From positions 124,001 through 188,000 of the forward strand of contig JADIYN010000006.1 in NCBI GenBank assembly GCA_016705335.1: a stretch of DNA of 64,000 bases. Reading direction: 5' to 3'. Position numbers and translations under genes: made by a program. The stretch's first letter is position 1; each line of letters starts with the position of its first letter. This document shows positions 55,339 through 64,000 of the stretch, one piece after another. The notes under the pieces are model-generated. The model saw only the letters and a list, made by a program, of their open reading frames with translations, was not told the DNA's origin and ran no database searches. Origin of the DNA: Draconibacterium sp. GTDB taxonomy: Bacteria; Bacteroidota; Bacteroidia; Bacteroidales; Prolixibacteraceae.

Positions 55339-56082
55339 ATGATTCTAATTGCAGATAGCGGCTCAACAAAAACCAGTTGGTGTTTAACCAATGGTGATGA
55401 TTTTACTGAATATCATTCGACGGGCGGACTTAACCCGTTTCTCAGAAGTTCAGATGAAATTGCTGATGAACTTAGGTTAAAGCTTTTACCAAAAACAGGC
55501 ATTAATATCCACAAAATATTTTTTTACGGTGCAGGAGTTATTAACCCTGAAAAAGGTGGTATTGTAAAAAATGCGTTGCTTGAATTATATCCAAAAGCAA
55601 GTATAGAAGTGGAAAGTGATTTGCTTGCAGCCGCACGATCTACTTTGGTCAGAGAAAAAGGAATTGCCTGTATTTTGGGAACAGGCTCAAATTCATGTTT
55701 TTATAACGGAATTGAAATTGTTGAACATATTCCGCCGCTCGGTTTTATTTTGGGTGACGAAGGCAGCGGCGCTGTTTTAGGACGTAAAATAGTGGGCGAT
55801 TTTCTGAAAGGTGTTATGCCTGAACATATTTCAGAAGAATTTAAAAACCGGTTTCAGATTACGTATGCAGGTTTTATGGAAGGAGTTTATAATCAGGAAT
55901 TTATAAACCGCAATATTTTATTGTATTCTGATTTTCGTGAACAACCTTTGAGTTTTGTTGGTTCGGTTGCCTTTTATTTTCAGGATCAATTAAAAAATGT
56001 GCTGAATAAAAACCAACTTCAACTTAAAACTGTTTTAAAAGAGCCTTTAAACGGTTTATTAAAATTTCACACTGAAAAATAG
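55339..56082 (+). CDS. N-acetylglucosamine kinase (BadF/BadG family), probable internal deletion
   Basis: An ASKHA-fold kinase that phosphorylates GlcNAc or MurNAc. ATG 55339 gives MILIADSGSTKTSW, the family's phosphate-1 loop at the very N-end. Further motifs are CILGTGSNSCFYNG near 113 and PPLGFILGDEGSGAVLGRK near 133, and the C-terminal FVGSVAFYFQDQLKNV. At 247 residues it is some 30-35 short: the stretch normally between GVYNQ and EFINRNI (the P-L-P-N-R-F-L-A-S-type helix pair) is absent near nt 55895, in frame. This could be a real variant or a sequence deletion. It is followed by murQ five bases on, a salvage pair for peptidoglycan sugars. Confidence 0.83.
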   Translation: MILIADSGSTKTSWCLTNGDDFTEYHSTGGLNPFLRSSDEIADELRLKLLPKTGINIHKIFFYGAGVINPEKGGIVKNALLELYPKASIEVESDLLAAARSTLVREKGIACILGTGSNSCFYNGIEIVEHIPPLGFILGDEGSGAVLGRKIVGDFLKGVMPEHISEEFKNRFQITYAGFMEGVYNQEFINRNILLYSDFREQPLSFVGSVAFYFQDQLKNVLNKNQLQLKTVLKEPLNGLLKFHTEK

Positions 56083-56087
56083 CAAAA

Positions 56088-56899
56088 ATGAGTATTACAG
56101 AGTCGAGTTCCAATTATAGCAATCTTGAAAAAATGAGCGTGCGGGAATTGCTTGAGGGAATTCACAACGAAGATAAAAAAGTGCTTCCTGCCATTGAAAA
56201 GTAATTCCGCAAATTGAAAAGTTGGTTTCTGAAATTGTGCCGCGTGTAAAAAAAGGCGGGCGGTTGTTTTATATAGGCGCCGGTACAAGCGGACGGCTGG
56301 GAATATTGGATGCTTCGGAAATTCCGCCAACTTATGGAGTTGATTATGGTTTGGTTATCGGTTTAATTGCAGGTGGCGACCAGGCAATCAGAAAAGCAGT
56401 TGAAAGCGCCGAAGATGATGAAATACTATCATGGGAAATTTTAAAAGAACACAAAATCAATGAAACCGATACAGTGGTTGGGATTGCAGCTTCGGGCAGG
56501 ACACCGTATGTAATTGGGGCAGTAAAAAATGCTCGCGAAAATGGGATTTTAACAGCATGCATTACAAGCAATCCAAACACAGAACTTGCCCAAAACGTTG
56601 ATATAGCTATTGAAGCAATTGTAGGGCCGGAGTTTGTTACGGGCAGCACCCGTATGAAATCGGGCACCGCACAAAAACTAATACTGAACATGATTACCAC
56701 AACTTTAATGATTCAACTGGGACGTGTAAAAGGAAATAAAATGGTAAACATGCAACTTACCAACAAGAAACTTATCATTCGTGGAACTGCAATGATAATG
56801 GACGAGTTGGGTTATTCTGAAGAAAAAGCAAAGCGCTTATTGTTACTGCATGGTTCAGTTCAAAAAGTTTTGGATGAGGCAAAAGAGATTAACAATTAG
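56088..56899 (+). CDS. murQ: N-acetylmuramic acid 6-phosphate etherase, one frameshift
   Basis: Cleaves the lactyl ether of MurNAc-6-phosphate to GlcNAc-6-phosphate in cell-wall recycling. ATG 56088 (MSITESSSNYSNLEKM) starts the family's N-end; one A missing at 56197-56200 stops it after 37 codons, and correction joins VIPQIEKLVSEIV. SIS domain motifs: YIGAGTSGRLGILDASEIPPTYG and GPEFVTGSTRMKSGTAQKLILN, then NMQLTNKKLIIRG. Corrected length is about 270 residues, as expected. The sugar kinase just upstream supplies the phosphate, so the pair forms a short MurNAc salvage route. Confidence 0.93.
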
Positions 56900-56941
56900 G
56901 CTAAACTTTTTACAAAATTGATGATGATCAGTAAAAAATAA

Positions 56942-56949
56942 TATCTTTG
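56942..56949 (+). promoter_or_regulatory. Orphan promoter downstream of murQ
   Basis: TATCTTTG, exact TAnnTTTG, with TTG at 56918-56920 at about 21-base spacing. No protein frame follows before the next terminator. Confidence 0.5.
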
Positions 56950-56955
56950 CAGCAG

Positions 56956-57118
56956 AAAATTGTTTGAAACATTTGGTGAAAAGCAAATCAAATTTGCATC
57001 ATTGAATTATAAAAATATTTAAGACAAATCATTGGACTTACCGTTCTGGTAAGTTTTTGGTTTATTAGGTTTAGTTGGTTTAGGTTAAAAAGGCTGTCGT
57101 TGGGCAGCCTTTTGTTTT
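56956..57118 (+). ncRNA. Candidate small RNA (promoter-to-terminator unit)
   Basis: About 160 bases between an exact -7 box and a terminator-like hairpin (AAAAGGCTG with CAGCCTTTT, then TTTT at 57087-57118). Inside are a second hairpin (ACTTACC with GGTAAGT, about 57037-57055) and two GGTTTAG-type words. No start codon gives more than a dozen codons. It does not look like tmRNA, RNase P RNA or SRP RNA. A 5' leader of a downstream gene is excluded because the next gene is on the other strand. Confidence 0.35.
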
Positions 57119-57144
57119 TACAATAATACAGTTAACAATAAAAA

Positions 57145-57173
57145 AATCCGACCTCTTTTACCAGATCGGATTA
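57145..57173 (-). terminator. Probable terminator of the Gfo/Idh gene
   Basis: AATCCGA and TCGGATT form a 7-base stem 37 bases past the gene's stop, with a T-rich strand on the minus side. Confidence 0.5.
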
Positions 57174-57209
57174 TTAGTATATTTCTCTTCTAAAAATTAC
57201 ATTTCAAAA

Positions 57210-58582
57210 TCAAACTTCATCAGGTACGAAATACGGTTTGCGGTAGTTCCTTGTAAGTAACATATCGGCTTCGGGGTCGTTGGCAAATTTCTCGTAAGCG
57301 CCCACAAAACTTAGTTCGCGTTTCAACCTGTACGAAATATTGGCGAGTGCCGGCAAGGCTGCTGAGTAAAACCCTTCATTTATGTCGCAATGCAAATCAT
57401 AATCGTTCCCTGAACGAATTGCATCAATAAAGTTTGCATAATGTTCGGTGCCACCCGGCGCTGCGCGGAAAGTAGGATCTTTTGGTGTTTCTGAACTTTC
57501 TCTTGATGAACTTGCAAACGGAATATTTTCGCGCTGTCTGAATGCCTGCCACGAACTACCGTTGATTTCAAGATAACCATCAGTACCATAAAAAGTGTTT
57601 CCTATTTTAATTCCGAGACCTGCTTCGGCATTGGTAAATCTTCCACGGGTTTCAAATTCAAGTATTTTTCCATCGGCATAGTTAAAAACCGAGGTTTGTG
57701 TATTTGGTGTTTCCTGCGAGCACTCTTTTGGGTTGATCCCAAAAATTCCACCTGTTGAATAAACTGAAACCGGGTGTTCTTTTTTGTTGAGTCCCCAGCG
57801 GGCAATATCAAACTGGTGTGGTCCCTGGTTTGCTGTGTCGCCGCCACCAGTAGCCCAGTGCCAGTGCCAGTTGTAGTGTCCGCGTTTCTCGTTGTAGGGT
57901 TGCCAGGTTGCCGGGCCGAGCCACATATCGTAATGCAAAGTTTCAGGCGGCATACCATCAGGTGAAATGCCAAACGAATCACGCGGTTTGTAGCACATTC
58001 CCTTTGCCATATACACCTCGCCAATCCCTCCGAAGTGAAGGAATTCAATGGCCTCAACAACATTTGCAATAGAGCGGTTTTGTGTGCCAACCTGCACCCT
58101 GACATTGTATTTCCGGGCGGCTTCAACCATTTTCCGGCCTTCAAAAACATTGTGGCAGGCAGGTTTTTCAACATATACATGTTTTCCGGCCTGGGCAGCC
58201 CAAATTGTTGCAAGTGCATGCCAGTGATTTGGCGTTGCAATTGAAACTGCATGGATTTCCTTGTCATCAAAAACTCTGCGCATATCCCACTCTGTCAATG
58301 GTTTTGTGCCAATTGAATCAAGAACTGCTTTTGCCCTTTCGGAATAAAGTTCTTCATCGACATCGCAAATGGTTTTCAAAAAACATTTCGGTTATCCTTC
58401 AACGCACACCAGTTTCCAATGTGTGAATTACCCTGGCCGCGAATTCCGATTACAGCAATATTTATCCGTTCATTTGCTCCAATTACCGAAGCATACGATT
58501 TTGCGCTGAAACCCATTCCCCCAATTGCAATTCCTGCTGATCCAATCAGGCTTTTCTTAATAAAATCTCTTCTTTCAGTCAT
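57210..58582 (-). CDS. Gfo/Idh/MocA family oxidoreductase with Tat signal, one frameshift
   Basis: A roughly 457-residue NAD(P)-linked sugar oxidoreductase exported by the Tat path. The N-end has MTERRDFIKKS then a hydrophobic stretch (twin Arg). NAD-binding fold: NIAVIGIRGQGN near 42; then AVSIATPNHWHALATIWAAQ and the family's HVYVEKPACHNVFEGRKMV near 138. C-terminal: GHYNWHWHWATGGGDTANQG with HQFDIARWGL, typical of the envelope-type branch that uses glycan-derived sugars. One T of the coding strand is missing in the run at 58378-58383 (NVFLKTICDVDEELYSER after correction). Substrate unknown. Confidence 0.9.
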
Positions 58583-58672
58583 TTTTTATCGATTTTAGTG
58601 GTTTAGATTTTTTGCAAGCAATTTACCAATTTGATTTGAAAGAGCGCAAAAATTTAATTTATTGTTTTTTTC

Positions 58673-58680
58673 TATTTTTG
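58673..58680 (+). promoter_or_regulatory. Promoter -7 box for plsC
   Basis: TATTTTTG, exact TAnnTTTG, 22 bases before the chosen ATG at 58702, supporting that start over a longer frame. Confidence 0.6.
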
Positions 58681-58701
58681 CCAACTGAAAAATTCAGCAA
58701 A

Positions 58702-59442
58702 ATGAAGAAAATAATTTCCTATATAATCACACCTTTTTATCTGCTTATTTTTGCTTTACTATTGGTTATTTTTCATCCAATTCAGTTATTTACCAACTGG
58801 ATTTGGGGTTACCCTGTTCGTAAAAAAGTTGTGGACGTGCTGAATTTTGGATTGCTTTATTCACTTTGGATTTTGGGTACACGAATTACATTCAAAGGTT
58901 TTGAAAAAATCCCCCAAAACCGTCCATTGATAATAGTGGCAAACCATCAAACTTTACTCGATATTGTTGCAATTGTTGTTGGTTTCAGAAAAAACCACCC
59001 GAAATTTATTTCGAAGATTGAATTGGGAAAAGGGATTCCGAGTGTTTCGTACAACCTGCGCCACGGCGGTTCGGTGCTTATTGATCGAAAAAACAAATCG
59101 CAATCGGTAAAGGACATTTTGATGCTTGGAAAACACATTGAAAAAGAAACTTACGCTGCCTGTATTTTTCCTGAAGGAACGCGCACAAAAGATGGTTCGG
59201 TAAAAACTTTTCAGCCCGCAGGAATTGCTTCGCTTATACGCACAGCACCATCGGCAGTTATTGTGCCACTTGCAATCGATGGAAATTATGAAATAATGAA
59301 AAAAGGCTACTACCCGATGCAACTTGGCAGCCACCTGAAATTTACGGTTCTCGACCCAATCGAACCCAAAGGATTGAATATTGATGAACTGACTCTGCAA
59401 ATTGAGAACATGATTAAGAGGGAGTTGGGGCAGGGAGTTTAG
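58702..59442 (+). CDS. plsC: 1-acylglycerol-3-phosphate O-acyltransferase
   Basis: A 246-residue inner-membrane enzyme that acylates lysophosphatidate to phosphatidate. An N-terminal membrane helix (about 4-26) precedes the acyltransferase motifs: NHQTLLD near 79 (H-x4-D catalytic pair), then FPEGTRTKDGS near 155 and the proline motif VPLAIDG near 195. An upstream in-frame extension to 58612 has no signal and lies over the promoter. It stands alone, between a Gfo/Idh gene on the other strand and a terminator after it. Confidence 0.92.
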   Translation: MKKIISYIITPFYLLIFALLLVIFHPIQLFTNWIWGYPVRKKVVDVLNFGLLYSLWILGTRITFKGFEKIPQNRPLIIVANHQTLLDIVAIVVGFRKNHPKFISKIELGKGIPSVSYNLRHGGSVLIDRKNKSQSVKDILMLGKHIEKETYAACIFPEGTRTKDGSVKTFQPAGIASLIRTAPSAVIVPLAIDGNYEIMKKGYYPMQLGSHLKFTVLDPIEPKGLNIDELTLQIENMIKRELGQGV

Positions 59443-59485
59443 CTTTTTAGGATATCTTTTTAGGTATGGAAATCGCAAACCCTAC

Positions 59486-59521
59486 AAAAAAATCCGGCCT
59501 CTTTCGAAACCGGATTTTTTT
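59486..59521. terminator. Terminator between plsC and the E1 gene
   Basis: AAATCCGG with CCGGATTT around a 12-base loop and a seven-T tail. A second dyad (GAAGCGATT with AATCGCTTC) lies at 59555-59577 just before the convergent E1 stop. Confidence 0.8.
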
Positions 59522-59579
59522 GTGGGTGCAGAAGTTTCTGAACTTCCGCTATTTGAAGCGATTCGGAAATCGCTTCACC

Positions 59580-62048
59580 CTATATTCCTCTTGCATTTCT
59601 GTCCAGTTGCTCGGCTTCAGTAAAATCGTTCTCAGAAACATGTCCTTCCAGCGGAACAATACGTTCGTGAATGGCATCGATAAACCACTGAGCTTGCGGG
59701 AAAAATGAATCTTCAAGTTCGTAAGCAGGTGTAATCCAGTTTCGCGAGCCGACTACAACCGGTGGCGCATCTAAATAATCAAAAGCAAGCTCGGTAATGT
59801 TTGAAGCCAAATCGCGAAGAAACGACCCGCGACCCGAAGCATCACCGGAAATAATTATGCGTCCGGTTTTCTTTACCGATTCAATTACCAAATCATAATT
59901 AAATGGAACTAATGAACGGGCATCAATTACTTCTGCCGAAAAATTATATTTTTCTTCAAGGATTTTTGCTGCATCCAACGCACGGTAAAGTGTAGCTCCT
60001 ACTGTCAGTATTGTAATGTCAGTTCCTTCTCTTTTAATATCAGGTTCGCCCATTGGTATTTCATAATATTCAGCCGGAACACCTTCTTTATGGAACATTT
60101 CGCCAATATCGTAAACGCGCTGGCTTTCGAAGAAAATAACCGGGTCGGTTCCCTGCAAGGCTGAGTTCATCAAACCTTTGGCATCGTACGGTGTAACCGG
60201 GAAAACAACTTTCAATCCCGGAATGTGGGCTGCAAGAGCTGTCCAGTCCTGCGAGTGTTGCGCCCCATATTTTGAGCCAACAGAAACACGGATTACAACC
60301 GGCATTTTCAAAACGTTTCCGCTCATAGCCTGCCATTTTGGAAGCTGGTTAAAAACTTCATCACCGGCACGGCCAAGAAAATCGCAATACATAATTTCGG
60401 GAACAACGCGGCCACCACACATGGCGTAACCAATGGCAGTTCCAACAATTGATGCTTCGGAAATGGGCGAGTTAAAAAGCCTGTGATACGGTAGCGCTTC
60501 CGTTAATCCACGATAAACTGCAAAAGCGCCGCCCCAGTCGCGGTTTTCTTCGCCATAAGCAATCAAAGTAGGGTCTTTGTAAAAACGATCGACGATTGCT
60601 TCAAAAATTCCGTCGCGCAAAGCATAAGTTTTTATTTTTGAATGTGGTTTACCATTTTCGTCAAATGCAAACCTTTCTTTTGTTTCAAGTTGTTTTACCC
60701 GTGGGTTTTCTTCCATTGGGTGGTTCACTTCCACCGGGCGGTCCTCCATTTTGTCCATACTTTTATTGCTGAACATCATGTCACCAATCAGGTTCGGGTG
60801 TTTTTTCATGTCCATGTGCGGTGAAACCTCATCATCAATTGCAAGTTTCAATGATGAAGTTATGATCTCGATAATATCATTTTTTATTTTTTCGAGATCT
60901 TCTTTTTTGGCGATTCCTGTTCGCACCAATTCGCTGCCAAACCAAACAATTGAGTCCTGTTTTTCCCAGGCTTCCACCTCTTCTTTTGACCGGTATGATG
61001 AAGCATCGGAAGGCGAGTGTCCGCTATAACGATAAGTTAATACATCCAATAAAACAGGTCCGCGTTTTTCCTCAAGAATTTTCTTTTTGCGTTTGTATGC
61101 ATCGATAACGGCAAGCGGATTGTAGCCGTCAACGCGCTCGGCGTGCATTTGATCGCGGTTAACACCTGCGCCAATTCTTGCGGCAATAGAATATCCCATT
61201 GTTTCGCCGCAGGTTTGTCCGCCCATGCCATATTGGTTGTTCATAATGTTTACAATAAGGGGCAAACCACCTTTCATATCGCCTTCCCACAATTCGGTAA
61301 ACTGATCCATTGTTGCAAAAGCCAAACCTTCCCAAACCGGGCCGCAAGCCATTGAAGCATCGCCGATATTGGCCACAACAATACCGGGTTTGCGGTTTAC
61401 TTTTTTGTAAAGTGCAGCTCCAACCGAAATATCGCCTGAACCACCAACAATTGCGTTATTCGGGTAAACACCAAATGGAGTGAAAAACGCGTGCATCGAT
61501 CCACCCAAACCTTTGTTAAAACCGGTTTCGCGGGCAAAAATTTCAGCTAAAGTTCCGTATAAAAGAAATTTTATGGCCAGTTCTTTTGTTGTTCCGGTGT
61601 GTCCCGCTTTTACAGGCGCCAATGTAATTCCGTCAAAATGGGTTTCCATTATTGTTTCGAGTTGTTCATCACTCAGTTTGTCAATGGCAGATAATCCTTT
61701 GGCAAGAATTTCGCCATGACTGCGGTGCGAACCAAAGATAAAATCTTCGACATCGAGCGTGTAGGCCATTCCAACTGCTGCCGCTTCCTGACCGATGGAA
61801 AGGTGTGCCGGTCCCGGATGATCGTATTTTACCTCGTTGTATTCGCCCCGGATTTTTATCAGGTTCAACATGGTTTCAAACTCGCGGATTACTACCATAT
61901 CATGAAATATCCGGAGGAAATCTTCTTTTGAGAAATTTTCTTTTTCCTCTTCAATTGTTTTGTTGTATTGATTTACAGGAATTGGTTTGAATTCCAACTG
62001 ACTTGGTTTACGAACCTGGTCTGGGTTTATGTATTGTACTTTTGGCAT
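59580..62048 (-). CDS. 2-oxoacid dehydrogenase E1, fused alpha-beta
   Basis: A single 822-residue thiamine-diphosphate E1 carrying both alpha (about 50-430) and beta (about 480-822) parts. Alpha: GPAHLSIGQEAAAVGMAY, HRSHGEILAKG, the ThDP motif IGDASMACGPVWEGLAFAT then NIMNNQYG, and the phosphorylation-loop-like YRYSGHSPSDASSYRS. Beta: AYGEENRDWGGAFAVYRGL, FNSPISEASIVGTAIGYAM, SVGSKYGAQHSQDWTALAAH. Longer than usual fusions by an inserted segment in alpha (about 125-190). Likely pyruvate or branched-chain 2-oxoacids; not decidable. It follows E2 by 31 bases in an operon; no E3 (lipoamide dehydrogenase) is in view. Confidence 0.92.
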   Translation of the reverse strand: MPKVQYINPDQVRKPSQLEFKPIPVNQYNKTIEEEKENFSKEDFLRIFHDMVVIREFETMLNLIKIRGEYNEVKYDHPGPAHLSIGQEAAAVGMAYTLDVEDFIFGSHRSHGEILAKGLSAIDKLSDEQLETIMETHFDGITLAPVKAGHTGTTKELAIKFLLYGTLAEIFARETGFNKGLGGSMHAFFTPFGVYPNNAIVGGSGDISVGAALYKKVNRKPGIVVANIGDASMACGPVWEGLAFATMDQFTELWEGDMKGGLPLIVNIMNNQYGMGGQTCGETMGYSIAARIGAGVNRDQMHAERVDGYNPLAVIDAYKRKKKILEEKRGPVLLDVLTYRYSGHSPSDASSYRSKEEVEAWEKQDSIVWFGSELVRTGIAKKEDLEKIKNDIIEIITSSLKLAIDDEVSPHMDMKKHPNLIGDMMFSNKSMDKMEDRPVEVNHPMEENPRVKQLETKERFAFDENGKPHSKIKTYALRDGIFEAIVDRFYKDPTLIAYGEENRDWGGAFAVYRGLTEALPYHRLFNSPISEASIVGTAIGYAMCGGRVVPEIMYCDFLGRAGDEVFNQLPKWQAMSGNVLKMPVVIRVSVGSKYGAQHSQDWTALAAHIPGLKVVFPVTPYDAKGLMNSALQGTDPVIFFESQRVYDIGEMFHKEGVPAEYYEIPMGEPDIKREGTDITILTVGATLYRALDAAKILEEKYNFSAEVIDARSLVPFNYDLVIESVKKTGRIIISGDASGRGSFLRDLASNITELAFDYLDAPPVVVGSRNWITPAYELEDSFFPQAQWFIDAIHERIVPLEGHVSENDFTEAEQLDRNARGI

Positions 62049-62066
62049 TGGTTCCTTCTTTAAACT

Positions 62067-63333
62067 TTAAACGTTGACTTTAAACTGAAGATTTCCTATC
62101 TGGTTGCGGATTTCTGCAAGAAAAGTGTTGCTTCTCCGCCATCCAGCGCCTGATGATTGTATGTGAGCAAAGCCCGATCATTGGCACAAATCCGTAAACG
62201 CCTTCTTCGATTTCCTTTGGCCGCGGAATAATTGCACAAACTCCAAGAATTGCTGTTTGAGGCAAATTGATTACCGGCGTAAACATTTCAACACCATAAT
62301 TTCCGAGGTTCGAAACCGTGAAAGTTGCAGCGGCGGGATTGAGTAAATCAGGATTTACATTTCCGTTGCGTGCGGCGGTTGACAATTCTTTTAACTGGCT
62401 TGAAAGTCCGTTAATTGAAAGATCATCGGCATTTTTAAGTGTAGGAACCATCAATCCACGCTCCGTATCAACCGCCAAACCGAGGTGTACTTTATTGAAC
62501 CACTTCATTTTATCGCCATGATAGTGAGTGTTTACCTGTGGAAATTTTTCCAAAGCGCGGATTACAGCAAAGCAAACCAAATCGTTGATGGTAATATTTT
62601 GTTTTATTTTCCCTTCGGCAAATTCAGCTTTAAATTTCTTACGTAAACGTTGGAGTTGACGGGCATCGGCGCTTAAATGGTGAGTTAACTGAGCAGAATT
62701 TTGCAACGACAGGTGCATGGCGTTGGCAATCAGTTTGCGGATATTTGGAATCGATTTAATTTCAAAATCATCGCCTGATTCCAAAACAATTGAAGGAGCT
62801 GAAGGTGCAATAGATTTTTGAGCTATCGAAACTTTTGGTTGTTCAACAATTTTTTCTGCGTTTTCAATATCGCGGGCAATAATTCGTCCGTGCGGGCCCG
62901 AACCTTTTAAAGTTTGAATGTCAACGCCTTTCTTCTCTGCCATATTTTTTGCCAATGGCGAAATGCGGATCCGCATATCGGTTGGGTCAATTTCGACTTC
63001 AAATTCAATTACTTTCGGGGCTTCATCCGCAACTTTTACTTCAGGTTTATCTTCCGTTAGTGTCGTTCCCGGAGAAAATTCATCGATTGATTCGCCTTTT
63101 TTCCCGATTACAGCGACATTTACCAAAACCGGAACTTCGTCGCCTTCATTAAAAAAAGTGGCTAAAAGAACTCCGTCTTCTTTTGCTTCTTCTTCAAATG
63201 ACGCTTTGTCGGTTTCATAGGAGAAAAGAATGTCGCCAACGCTAACTTCTTCGCCAACGGTTTTATACCACTGCCCCAAAATGCAGGTTTCAACCGATTG
63301 GCCCTGGCGAGGCATTAAAACTGGTACTGCCAT
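62067..63333 (-). CDS. Dihydrolipoamide acyltransferase E2, frameshifted at the catalytic end
   Basis: The lipoyl-bearing core of a 2-oxoacid dehydrogenase complex, about 421 residues. Order: lipoyl domain with the lipoyl Lys in YETDKASFEEEA near 43, an acidic linker, a peripheral-subunit-binding domain (RISPLAKNMAEKKGVD, GSGPHGRIIARDIE), and the acyltransferase domain. The last 25 codons are shifted: one base missing near 62167 and one in the run at 62111-62113. Correction gives LTYNHQALDGGEATLFLQK, the catalytic H-x3-D-G end, then a stop at 62067. As read the catalytic His would be lost. It is first in the E2-E1 operon and divergent from a GntR regulator. Confidence 0.91.
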
Positions 63334-63362
63334 ATTTTTATTGGTTTTATGATTTTCTAATT

Positions 63363-63380
63363 TACTTGTTAATACAAATA
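63363..63380. promoter_or_regulatory. Candidate GntR operator 1 (E2-proximal)
   Basis: ACTTGT-TAAT-ACAAAT at 63364-63379: 6-base arms with one mismatch, about 30 bases upstream of the E2 start. It repeats the pattern of operator 2. Confidence 0.45.
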
Positions 63381-63461
63381 TTTATTTGACAAAATATTAT
63401 ATTATTGATTATCTGAACTTTAAACTTTTCAAAAATATCAGGTTGTAAAATTATATTTTTA

Positions 63462-63479
63462 AACTTGTATTTACAAGTT
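63462..63479. promoter_or_regulatory. Candidate GntR operator 2 (regulator-proximal)
   Basis: AACTTGTA-TT-TACAAGTT: perfect 8-base arms around a 2-base centre, ending two bases before the -33 box of gntR. Length and symmetry fit a GntR/HutC dimer site. Confidence 0.6.
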
Positions 63480-63481
63480 GT

Positions 63482-63511
63482 TTTGAAAGTTTTAATTTTA
63501 TTTTAACTTTG
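63482..63511 (+). promoter_or_regulatory. Promoter of gntR
   Basis: TTTG at 63482-63485, 18-base spacer, TAACTTTG at 63504-63511: the best full match to the Bacteroidota promoter in the window. The ATG follows eight bases later. Confidence 0.75.
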
Positions 63512-63518
63512 AAGCCAT

Positions 63519-64000
63519 ATGGAACAAATTCCACAATATCGAAAACTGTACGAATTGCTTCGGAAACATATTGTTGAAGGCATTTATGAAGAGGGGAGTT
63601 TATTGCCTTCGGAAAACGAATTGTGTGCAACGTATCAAATGACTCGTCCAACTGTGCGGCATGCACTTGATACTTTAGTTAAAGAAGGATTGATTTTGAA
63701 GCAGCAGGGAAAAGGAAGTATCGTTCGGAAACAAATACAGAATATTGGTATTTTGTCGATTTCGGGCACTGCTTCGGCAATTGGTGTGCGCTATCTGAAA
63801 ACCGATATACTACAAAAGCCCGAAATCCGCGTATGGCCCGAAAATTTTCCCTTTTGAACTTTCGGAAATTGAGAAGGAAATGGGTTGCGTTTATATGGAA
63901 AGACTTAGTTATGTTGATGAAGTGCCAGTTTTTTACGACATCAATCATTTACCAAACACGTATTTGCCCAGAATTACAACCCGCTCTTTTGAAAACAAAT
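63519..64000 (+). CDS. GntR/HutC family regulator, frameshifted, runs off the window
   Basis: At least 160 residues of a HutC-type regulator. The N-terminal winged HTH is clear: KLYELLRKHIVEGIYEEGSL, PSENELCATYQMTRPTVRHA and LDTLVKEGLILKQQGKGSIV (residues 8-70). A UTRA ligand-binding domain follows; after VWPENFPF the frame breaks, and removing one T from the run at 63852-63855 restores ELSEIEKEMGCVYMERLSYV and DEVPVFYDINHLP. The 3' end lies beyond base 64000. The paired operators and divergent layout suggest it represses both itself and the E2-E1 operon, released by a small effector that cannot be named. Confidence 0.88.

Overview
The window reads as chromosomal DNA of a Bacteroidota bacterium, most likely class Bacteroidia and possibly a marine or sediment Marinilabiliales/Prolixibacteraceae-type organism (the finer placement is inference). 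The signs are many exact TAnnTTTG -7 promoter boxes just upstream of genes, few Shine-Dalgarno sites (greA is a clear exception), secretion tails of the type IX system on surface proteins, lipoprotein and Tat-like signal peptides on glycan enzymes, and Bacteroidota-style proteins such as the fused malic enzyme/phosphotransacetylase and the fused E1 alpha-beta dehydrogenase. I see no phage, no CRISPR array, no intact insertion sequence and no rRNA.

Layout. 1-8.6 kb: housekeeping genes (recQ end, ahcY, a Rieske-like lipoprotein, greA-HIT, dnaE, trxA). 8.6-11.7 kb: a palindromic intergenic repeat, a DUF58 protein and a secreted GH5 glycosidase. 11.8-15.5 kb: maeB and aspartate kinase on the minus strand. 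15.6-24.7 kb: esterase, GH29 fucosidase, DUF4395 membrane protein, GH2 glycosidase, semialdehyde dehydrogenase, and an OsmC-pirin pair divergent from a CRP/FNR regulator and a methyltransferase. 26.4-31 kb: an AT-rich MITE-like inverted-repeat segment, a fasciclin-like lipoprotein, tRNA-Gln, a Tat-exported sugar epimerase-like protein and a YiaK-type dehydrogenase. 31-43 kb: a secreted lamin-tail protein, asd, a TolC/membrane-fusion pair, a YgjP-type metalloprotease, dgt, MscS, AIM24, RluB and PheS. 43.2-51.2 kb: a tiny membrane-peptide locus, an aldo/keto reductase with an M81 metallopeptidase lipoprotein, and a large sensor/receiver/ATP-grasp protein translationally coupled to a LuxR-type pseudo-receiver regulator. 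51.4-64 kb: gdhA with an internal deletion, tRNA-Lys with a broken copy of its 3' end, a GHL10 glycosidase, a RelE-type toxin-antitoxin pair, a GlcNAc-kinase/MurQ salvage pair, an orphan promoter-terminator unit, a Gfo/Idh/MocA oxidoreductase, PlsC, and a 2-oxoacid dehydrogenase E2-E1 operon divergent from a GntR regulator.

Sequence quality is central to reading this window. At least 16 genes carry one or more +/-1 shifts, nearly always in short homopolymers, three carry an in-frame stop, and two (gdhA and the GlcNAc kinase) seem to lack internal segments. Since dnaE, asd and the E2 gene are hit and read perfectly once a run is corrected by one base, I treat most lesions as sequencing/assembly error and give the full corrected gene extents. 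The most interesting biology is the GAF-like x3 / receiver x2 / PEP-synthase-type ATP-grasp protein with its pseudo-receiver partner (46.3-51.2 kb). Next come the paired GntR operators, the MITE-like segment and the orphan small-RNA-like unit.
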